DNA of 6,824 bases from a bacterium (GTDB taxonomy: Bacteria; Fidelibacterota; Marinisomatia; Marinisomatales; JAHJCW01), in NCBI GenBank assembly GCA_030621275.1, contig JAUXHY010000071.1:1-6824 (forward strand), read 5' to 3'. A model generated the notes under the pieces. It had not been told where the DNA came from. It searched no databases and was given only the letters and a program-made list of their open reading frames with translations. Positions 1 through 6,824 of this stretch are shown here, piece after piece. The translations under genes and the position numbers were made by a program. Every line of letters begins with the position of its first letter. Within the stretch, counting starts at the first letter, position 1.

Positions 1-1592
1 ATAGCAATACCACCATGTGGTGGTGCACCATATTTAAGCGCTTCCAATAAAAATCCAAATTTTTGCTGTGCTTCTTCTTCCGAAATACCTAATAAGTCAA
101 ATACTTGTTTTTGCACATCCTGATGATGAATCCTAATAGAACCGCCACCTAATTCATAACCGTTCATCACAATATCATAACCACGTGATAATACAGACTT
201 GGGGTCAGATTTCAGCTTCGGTAAATCTTCCAATTTTGGTGATGTAAACGGATGATGGACTGCTGAAAACCGCTGTTCTTCCTTATCCCACTCAAACATT
301 GGAACATCAATAATCCAAAGTGGTTTGTAGGTATTCTTATCAATTAAATTTTCCCGCTTAGCAATCTCTACTCGTAAAGCACCAAGTGATTGCCAAACAG
401 TTTCCTTTTTATCTCCAATTACGAAAATTATATCATTATTTTTTAACGATAATTCGGCTATAATTTTCTTTTGCAAATCATCATTAAAGAATTTCGCGAT
501 TCCTCCGGTAAGTTCAGTTTCACCAACTTTCATCCATGCTAAACCTTTAGCTCCGTGATGTTTGGCAAAATCGGTTAGTCCATCAATTACTTTACGGGAA
601 TATTTATCAGCTACGTTTTCAACAATTAAGCATTTTACCGATTCACTACTTTTGAACGCGTTAAAATCCGATGCATCGCTATAATTCTTAAAATCTTTGA
701 GAGGCATTTCAAAACGTAAATCAGGTTTATCAGTACCATAATTTTCCATTGCATCAAAATATTTCATTACCGGAAATGTCTCAAGTAATTCTACGTCAAT
801 TACTTCTTTAAAGATTTGACGAGTTAGCTCGGTTGCCATTTCTATTATATCATCTTCATCTACAAACGACATCTCAATATCAATTTGTGTAAATTCCGGT
901 TGACGATCAGCACGCAGATCCTCGTCTCGAAAACATTTTACTATTTGGTAATATTTGTCAAATCCCGATATCATCAATAACTGTTTATATGTCTGTGGAG
1001 ATTGCGGTAACGCATAAAATTTACCGTGATGTAATCTACTAGGTACAAGATAATCACGAGCCCCTTCCGGAGTAGACTTCATTAGTACAGGTGTTTCAAT
1101 TTCCATGAAATTATTATTTGATAGATATTTTCGTGTTGATTGGTACGCATCATGACGTATTTTGAAATTCTGTTGTAATTCATCTGTGCGTAATTCAAGA
1201 TATCTATATTTTAATCTATAATCCTCCGATGCACTTTCTCTATCAGTAATTACAAATGGAAGCGGTGCAGTCTCATTTAATATTTCTAAAGAATCAACCA
1301 TTACTTCTATTTCACCGGTTTTCATATTGGGATTTACCGCTTCTTTAGCGCGGGCTTGAACATCGCCGGTAGCGGAAATAACATCTTCAATAGATAATTT
1401 TTTAGCTGTATCAAATGCTGTTTTACTTGTCTCAACATTAAAAACAAGTTGCGTTTTTCCGTATCGGTCACGGATGTCAATAAAAATTACCTGTCCATGT
1501 AGCCGAATAGTATTAACCCAACCATTTAAACAAACATTGGTATTTATTTGTTTGTTATTTAACTCACCACATGTATGTGTTCTTTTAACCAT
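1..1592 (-). CDS. aspS: Aspartate--tRNA ligase (AspRS), 3' end beyond window
   Basis: Class II aminoacyl-tRNA synthetase that charges tRNA with aspartate in the cytoplasm. The frame is open for 530 codons from ATG at 1592 to the left edge. The order of domains is that of bacterial AspRS. An N-terminal OB-fold anticodon-binding domain comes first (about residues 1-110, with RTHTCGEL near the start and FIDIRDRYG at 37-45). The catalytic core follows, with STPEGARDYL from 173, QSPQTYKQLL at 197-206 and motif 2 FRDEDLRADRQPEFTQIDIE at 221-240. The bacterial GAD insertion occupies roughly 290-425. HHPFTSP starts at 446 and GYELGGGS at 478. The window stops inside motif 3 (HGGIA), so about 55-60 residues are missing compared with the usual 590 or so. 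The start is fixed by similarity to the family and by an in-frame TAA just upstream. No strong ribosome binding site is visible. It is the last gene of the run and follows repeat copy A. Whether it discriminates tRNA-Asp from tRNA-Asn cannot be decided here. Confidence 0.97.
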   Translation of the reverse strand, partial: MVKRTHTCGELNNKQINTNVCLNGWVNTIRLHGQVIFIDIRDRYGKTQLVFNVETSKTAFDTAKKLSIEDVISATGDVQARAKEAVNPNMKTGEIEVMVDSLEILNETAPLPFVITDRESASEDYRLKYRYLELRTDELQQNFKIRHDAYQSTRKYLSNNNFMEIETPVLMKSTPEGARDYLVPSRLHHGKFYALPQSPQTYKQLLMISGFDKYYQIVKCFRDEDLRADRQPEFTQIDIEMSFVDEDDIIEMATELTRQIFKEVIDVELLETFPVMKYFDAMENYGTDKPDLRFEMPLKDFKNYSDASDFNAFKSSESVKCLIVENVADKYSRKVIDGLTDFAKHHGAKGLAWMKVGETELTGGIAKFFNDDLQKKIIAELSLKNNDIIFVIGDKKETVWQSLGALRVEIAKRENLIDKNTYKPLWIIDVPMFEWDKEEQRFSAVHHPFTSPKLEDLPKLKSDPKSVLSRGYDIVMNGYELGGGSIRIHHQDVQKQVFDLLGISEEEAQQKFGFLLEALKYGAPPHGGIA

Positions 1593-1608
1593 TTATTTAT
1601 CCAATAAT

Positions 1609-1635
1609 ATCATATTAATTTGTGCGAATCTACAA
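1609..1635 (-). promoter_or_regulatory. Weak possible promoter for aspS
   Basis: On the minus strand TATGAT (1609-1614) matches a sigma-70 type -10 box at five of six positions. It is preceded by TTGTAG (1630-1635), a poor -35 match, at a short spacing of 15. The leader would be only about 10 bases long. AT-rich DNA throws up such matches by chance, so this is a weak suggestion. aspS could also be read from the upstream genes. Confidence 0.15.
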
Positions 1636-1711
1636 GGAATTGTGCTATCATTAAAATTGAATATTAACTATTGAATATTGGTCATTCATAATGGTAGTAA
1701 ATCGTTCAATG

Positions 1712-1900
1712 TGATTTTTTTCGCCTTGGAAATATTTCAGGACTTGTAAAGAAAAAATATCGTAAATAGTATTTTCTGTTTGAGACCAACATAAAGTGTC
1801 GCGGTGAATTTAAATACTATAGATGTTTTTTTAAGCAACCGGAATATATCTTAAGCGGGTGTTTTTTTTGGTTCTTTTCTTACACTAAGAAAAGAATATA
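1712..1900. repeat. Structured intergenic repeat, copy A
   Basis: This is one of two copies of a roughly 190-base element. It matches copy B at a constant offset of 729 bases, with about 23 mismatches over 185 aligned bases by hand count (about 88% identity) and no gaps. Bases 1729-1850 can fold into one long interrupted hairpin. Its outer arms start at GAAATATTTC (1729-1738), the middle arms are 1752-1761 with 1822-1831, and the inner arms are 1766-1774 with 1812-1820. The apical stem is weaker here than in copy B. A perfect hairpin (1872-1896) follows near the right end. No open reading frame of note lies inside. It resembles hairpin-rich non-coding repeats (REP, ERIC or MITE type); the class is an inference. 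Confidence 0.85.
1872..1896. other. Perfect 11-bp stem-loop at the end of repeat A
   Basis: TTCTTTTCTTA (1872-1882) and TAAGAAAAGAA (1886-1896) pair perfectly around the loop CAC. It sits 17 bases beyond the GNAT stop codon in the direction of transcription. The stem is AT-rich, and no T run follows on the minus strand, so it does not look like a standard intrinsic terminator. It could protect or pause a transcript end, or be a transposase recognition end. Confidence 0.75.
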
Positions 1901-1913
1901 TTATATATATTTA

Positions 1914-2414
1914 TTATGTAGTTACCTTAGCATAAAGATGTGCGTCTGCGTATTCATCTCCATTTCTACACGCTTTTTCCATTGTGCCTTCTTTTTTATA
2001 TCCACATTTTAACGCAACCTTTTCACTACTAATATTTTTAGGATGCATCAATATTTCAATTCTTTTTAATCCAAGTTTCTGAAAACCAATATCTTCTAAC
2101 AGCTTTATAGCTTTAGTTCCGATACCCTTGTCCCAATATTCTTCATCTACAAAATAACCAATTTCTCCAATAAAAGTTCTGAATTGATTAATGTGAATTC
2201 CACAACCACCTACAAGTTTTCCATCTAACAAAATTGCATAATTGAACTCTTGGTTATTTTTTCTTTTTTCTGAATTTTGTCTTAAGAAATCTTTTTCAGC
2301 TTCTATGTCTTTGGGACATACTTTAAAATATTTGAAATTTGGATTATTTAAGATTTCAAAAAATCTTTTTGCATCAAAAACTCTTTGATATCTTAATTCA
2401 ATTTTTTCTTTCAT
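1914..2414 (-). CDS. GNAT-family N-acetyltransferase (RimJ/RimL-like)
   Basis: A 166-residue single-domain acetyltransferase that would transfer an acetyl group from acetyl-CoA to an amine; the substrate cannot be read from sequence. The length fits the RimJ/RimL-type GNAT family (Acetyltransf_3-like). Visible marks are the strand pair ending LDGKLVGGCGIHI (63-75), IGEIGYFVDEEYW (82-94), the acetyl-CoA pyrophosphate loop DKGIGT (95-100) and the C-terminal motif around N127 with SEKVALKCGYKKEGTM (130-145). No signal peptide or membrane segment is seen, so it should be cytoplasmic. The ATG at 2414 is preceded in frame by TAA TAA (2421-2426), which rules out a longer form. No good ribosome binding site precedes it. 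GC is about 29%, below atpD (about 41%) and a little below aspS. It is bracketed by two direct repeat copies, so it may be an acquired gene; it has no obvious link to ATP synthesis or tRNA charging. Confidence 0.9.
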   Translation of the reverse strand: MKEKIELRYQRVFDAKRFFEILNNPNFKYFKVCPKDIEAEKDFLRQNSEKRKNNQEFNYAILLDGKLVGGCGIHINQFRTFIGEIGYFVDEEYWDKGIGTKAIKLLEDIGFQKLGLKRIEILMHPKNISSEKVALKCGYKKEGTMEKACRNGDEYADAHLYAKVTT

Positions 2415-2480
2415 AGTGTTTTATTAAAGTTACAAGAATTGAGTTTTTTCCGCATTAGAAATATTTCAGGGTTTGTAAAG

Positions 2481-2560
2481 AAAAAATATCGTTAATAGTA
2501 TTTTCTGTTTGAGCCCGACATATTATGTCGTGGTAAGTTTAAATACTATAGATATTTTTT
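2481..2560. terminator. Possible bidirectional terminator within repeat B
   Basis: A run of six A (2481-2486) and a run of six T (2555-2560) flank and join a hairpin whose stems are 2487-2490, 2495-2503 and 2516-2521 with their partners. An A run, a stem and a T run read the same on both strands, which is the layout of a bidirectional intrinsic terminator. The stem is AT-rich except near the tip, so its strength is doubtful. In this place it would end the atp transcript about 80-160 bases after the atpC stop. The corresponding bases of copy A are 1752-1831. Confidence 0.35.
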
Positions 2561-2600
2561 CAAACAACCGGAATATTTCTTTAGCAAGTGTTTCTTTTGG

Positions 2601-2625
2601 TTCTTTTCTTACGCTAAGAAAAGAA
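2601..2625. other. Perfect 11-bp stem-loop at the end of repeat B
   Basis: The arms TTCTTTTCTTA and TAAGAAAAGAA are the same as in copy A, with loop CGC instead of CAC. It begins 13 bases after the atpC stop codon on the minus strand. No T run follows on that strand, so an mRNA 3'-end stabiliser or a mobile-element end is as likely as a terminator. Confidence 0.75.
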
Positions 2626-2638
2626 TATTATAAATAAA

Positions 2639-3034
2639 TTATCTACCCGAAACTTTTAATCGATTTATTGCTCGTATCAAAGCGGCTTCAGCACGGAAAA
2701 TATCAATTTTACCTTTTTCTTCGATTCTATCCTTCGCACGTTTCATAGCTGTCTTGGCACGCTCAATATCAATTTCAAATGATTGTTCAGCAGTTTCTAA
2801 CAAGAGTAATACTTTTTCAGAAGAAATATCTACAAACCCTCCGCTTGTTGCAATCCATTTTTCCTTATTACTATCTTCAACTTTCACTTCACCGACTCCA
2901 AGTGCAATAACTGCGTCGGTATGTCCAGCCATTACGCCAAAGGATCCATCAATTCCGGGACAACGTAAATAGGATACGTTTTCTTCAGTTATTACGCGTT
3001 TTGGTGTAACAATTTCTATTGAAAATGTTGCCAT
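2639..3034 (-). CDS. atpC: F1Fo ATP synthase subunit epsilon
   Basis: The epsilon subunit binds gamma at the foot of the rotor of the membrane-bound ATP synthase and can brake ATP hydrolysis. The 131 residues fit the family. Residues 1-85 or so form the beta-sandwich domain, with PGIDGSFGVMAGHTD at 26-40 (the family's PG..G..GV..GH pattern) and TSGGFVDI at 63-70. Residues 87-131 form the two-helix C-terminal domain, rich in Ala, Arg and Lys. IDIERA (88-93) followed by Arg99 matches the I/L-D-x-x-R-A pattern linked to ATP binding in Bacillus-type epsilon subunits. The ATG at 3034 directly abuts the atpD stop codon (TAA then ATG), so translation is probably coupled. It is the last gene of the atp cluster, and repeat copy B starts just beyond its stop. 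Confidence 0.97.
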   Translation of the reverse strand: MATFSIEIVTPKRVITEENVSYLRCPGIDGSFGVMAGHTDAVIALGVGEVKVEDSNKEKWIATSGGFVDISSEKVLLLLETAEQSFEIDIERAKTAMKRAKDRIEEKGKIDIFRAEAALIRAINRLKVSGR

Positions 3035-4429
<1,395 letters not shown>

Positions 4430-5296
4430 TTATCCTCTTTGATGTTTTAGTGCTTCTGCGCCACCGACAATTTCCAAAATCTCTTTTGTAATTACAGCTT
4501 GACGCGCATTATTAAATTTGCGTGTTAAATCACGGATCAGATCACCTGCGTTTTCAGTAGCACTCTCCATTGCCACCATTCGTGCAGCCTGTTCACTAGC
4601 GTATGACTCCAATAAATATCGCCATATTTGAATATTTAAATGTAATGGAATCAATGATTTAACAATAATGTCTTTTGATGGCTCGTATAATCTATCTGTA
4701 ACTTCTATTTCTACATCTTTATCTAGTGTTAATGGAAGTAATCGTTCAGAAACAATTTCTTGAACCATAATATTTTTAAATTGATTGAACACAACTCTGA
4801 TCTTATCAACATTTTTTGCAGTAAAGTGACTGATTATTCCATTACCAATTTTAACCGAATGATTAAAATCAAGGTCCACCCAAAAGTCGGTATGTTCTTC
4901 TATGATATTGTATTTATGATGTTTGAAATGTTCATATCCTCGTCGTCCAATACAAAAAATGTCAACATTTTCTTTACCAATTTCCAAAATTTCTTCTTCA
5001 GCACACTTGATAATATTTGTATTAAAAGAACCAGCCAAACCCCTATCAGAAGTTATCACGATGTAAGCTGTTCGCTTAACTTCTCGGACATCTAACAGTT
5101 CTAAAAGATTACGATCAACCTCAGGTAAAAGAGTCAGAATTTCATCTTTCAAACGATTGGCATATGGACGTGCTTGTTCCATTCTTTCCTGAGCTTTGCG
5201 TATCTTGGCAGCCGCAACCATTTTCATGGCACGTGTTACCTGCTGTATGCTTTTTACAGATGAAATTCTATTGCGTATATCTTTTAAATTTGCCAT
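4430..5296 (-). CDS. atpG: F1Fo ATP synthase subunit gamma
   Basis: Gamma is the central shaft of F1: its N- and C-terminal helices form a coiled coil inside the alpha-beta ring and link rotation of the membrane ring to catalysis. The 288 residues are a normal length. The N-terminal helix has the family pattern (IRNRISSVKSIQQVTRAMKM, 7-26). The middle Rossmann-like domain includes ITSDRGLAGSFN (81-92), and the C-terminal helix ends with the signature ITKEILEIVGGAEAL (269-283). The middle part, about 105-215, is less conserved, as usual. The ATG at 5296 is the first start after an in-frame TAA three codons upstream and gives the expected MANLKDIRNRI. The 70-base gap after atpA is the widest in the cluster and shows no clear ribosome binding site. 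Confidence 0.98.
   Translation of the reverse strand: MANLKDIRNRISSVKSIQQVTRAMKMVAAAKIRKAQERMEQARPYANRLKDEILTLLPEVDRNLLELLDVREVKRTAYIVITSDRGLAGSFNTNIIKCAEEEILEIGKENVDIFCIGRRGYEHFKHHKYNIIEEHTDFWVDLDFNHSVKIGNGIISHFTAKNVDKIRVVFNQFKNIMVQEIVSERLLPLTLDKDVEIEVTDRLYEPSKDIIVKSLIPLHLNIQIWRYLLESYASEQAARMVAMESATENAGDLIRDLTRKFNNARQAVITKEILEIVGGAEALKHQRG
4433..4438 (-). promoter_or_regulatory. Shine-Dalgarno site of atpD
   Basis: AGAGGA on the minus strand lies 9 bases before the atpD ATG and overlaps the last codons of atpG. It is the only good ribosome binding site near a gene start in this window and suits the high output needed for beta, which is present in three copies per F1. Confidence 0.6.
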
Positions 5297-5366
5297 CTTT
5301 ATTTAAGATGCATTGTACTAATTTTATAGATTTTAAGGTTATTTAGAACCACAATTACTAAATCCG

Positions 5367-6824
<1,458 letters not shown>

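Larger units (their letters stand above)
1593..1913. other. Intergenic region between aspS start and GNAT stop
   Basis: This 321-base stretch has no gene I can support. Its right part (about 1712-1900) is repeat copy A. The left 120 bases are unique, AT-rich and form the upstream region of aspS. They contain a 10-base direct repeat, ATTGAATATT at 1656-1665 and 1670-1679, of unknown meaning. I see no T-box or riboswitch-like leader. Confidence 0.8.
2441..2629. repeat. Structured intergenic repeat, copy B
   Basis: Second copy of the element seen at 1712-1900, in the same orientation, filling almost all of the space between the GNAT start and the atpC stop. Bases 2458-2579 fold as a long interrupted hairpin. 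The arms, from outside in, are GAAATATTTC (2458-2467) with GAATATTTC (2571-2579), GTTTG (2471-2475) with CAAAC (2561-2565), AAAAAATATC (2481-2490) with GATATTTTTT (2551-2560), ATAGTATTT (2495-2503) with AAATACTAT (2541-2549), and an apical CGACAT (2516-2521) with ATGTCG (2525-2530). The separate perfect hairpin at 2601-2625 follows. Copy B has the more complete pairing of the two and may be closer to the parent sequence. Confidence 0.85.

Noticed and set aside
1474..1674. A 66-codon open frame on the plus strand over the start of aspS
   Set aside because: It lies antisense to the conserved AspRS N-terminus, has no family resemblance, and is explained by AT-rich sequence and the real gene on the other strand.
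1593..1711. T-box or other tRNA-sensing leader upstream of aspS
   Set aside because: No specifier-loop architecture, no T-box core sequence and no terminator/antiterminator pair are visible in the 119 unique bases.
1712..2629. CRISPR array or toxin-antitoxin unit
   Set aside because: There are only two repeats, each about 190 bases, with a gene between them. The single protein is a plain RimJ/RimL-type GNAT without a partner antitoxin gene (no DUF1778 or ribbon-helix-helix frame beside it).
4760..5095. A 111-codon plus-strand open frame inside atpG
   Set aside because: It is fully antisense to a conserved gene. The protein it would encode has no recognisable domain and no ribosome binding site.
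5337..5350. Small inverted repeat GGTT/AACC in the atpA-atpG gap
   Set aside because: Only 4 bp with a 6-base loop and no T run, so it is expected by chance and not a credible attenuator or terminator.
5297..5366. Possible internal promoter or leader before atpG
   Set aside because: TATAAA is present, but no -35 or Bacteroidota-type box lies at a fitting distance; AT-rich DNA explains it.

Overview
The window is a piece of a bacterial chromosome with every recognisable gene on the minus strand. Read in the direction of transcription (right to left) it holds atpA (5' end cut by the window edge), atpG, atpD and atpC, then a small GNAT acetyltransferase gene, then aspS (3' end cut by the left edge). 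Code use is standard: atpA ends in TGA. Hand-counted samples give about 41% GC in atpD, about 33% in aspS and about 29% in the GNAT gene. Most start codons are preceded by A-rich sequence rather than a strong Shine-Dalgarno site, a habit of Bacteroidota and relatives. The intergenic repeats also remind me, from memory, of hairpin repeats in FCB-group genomes. An undivided A-G-D-C order is not what I would expect of a typical Bacteroidota or Chlorobi genome, where atpD-atpC usually lies apart. A neighbouring FCB lineage (for example Marinimicrobia or Ignavibacteria) is possible, but the taxon is not settled by this sequence.

Region 2639-6824 is the distal part of an F1Fo ATP synthase operon. 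The alpha and beta subunits form the catalytic hexamer, gamma is the rotating shaft and epsilon is the foot of the shaft and a brake. The genes are packed tightly (70, 6 and 0 bases between them), as expected for one transcript. All key nucleotide-binding motifs are intact.

Region 1593-2638 is the unusual part. Two copies of a roughly 190-base repeat lie in the same orientation, exactly 729 bases apart, one on each side of the GNAT gene. They are about 88% identical by hand count, with no insertions or deletions between them. Each copy can fold into a long interrupted hairpin of about 122 bases followed by a perfect 11-bp hairpin with a 3-base loop. Some differences between the copies keep base pairing, including one two-sided change, so the fold itself may be under selection. 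The repeats may be a non-autonomous mobile or REP/ERIC-like element, a transcript-end structure, or both.

Region 1-1592 encodes aspartyl-tRNA synthetase, complete from its start to motif 3 at the window edge. I found no new multi-gene system, CRISPR array, RNA gene or phage gene. The structured repeat pair and the acetyltransferase it brackets are what deserve a second look.
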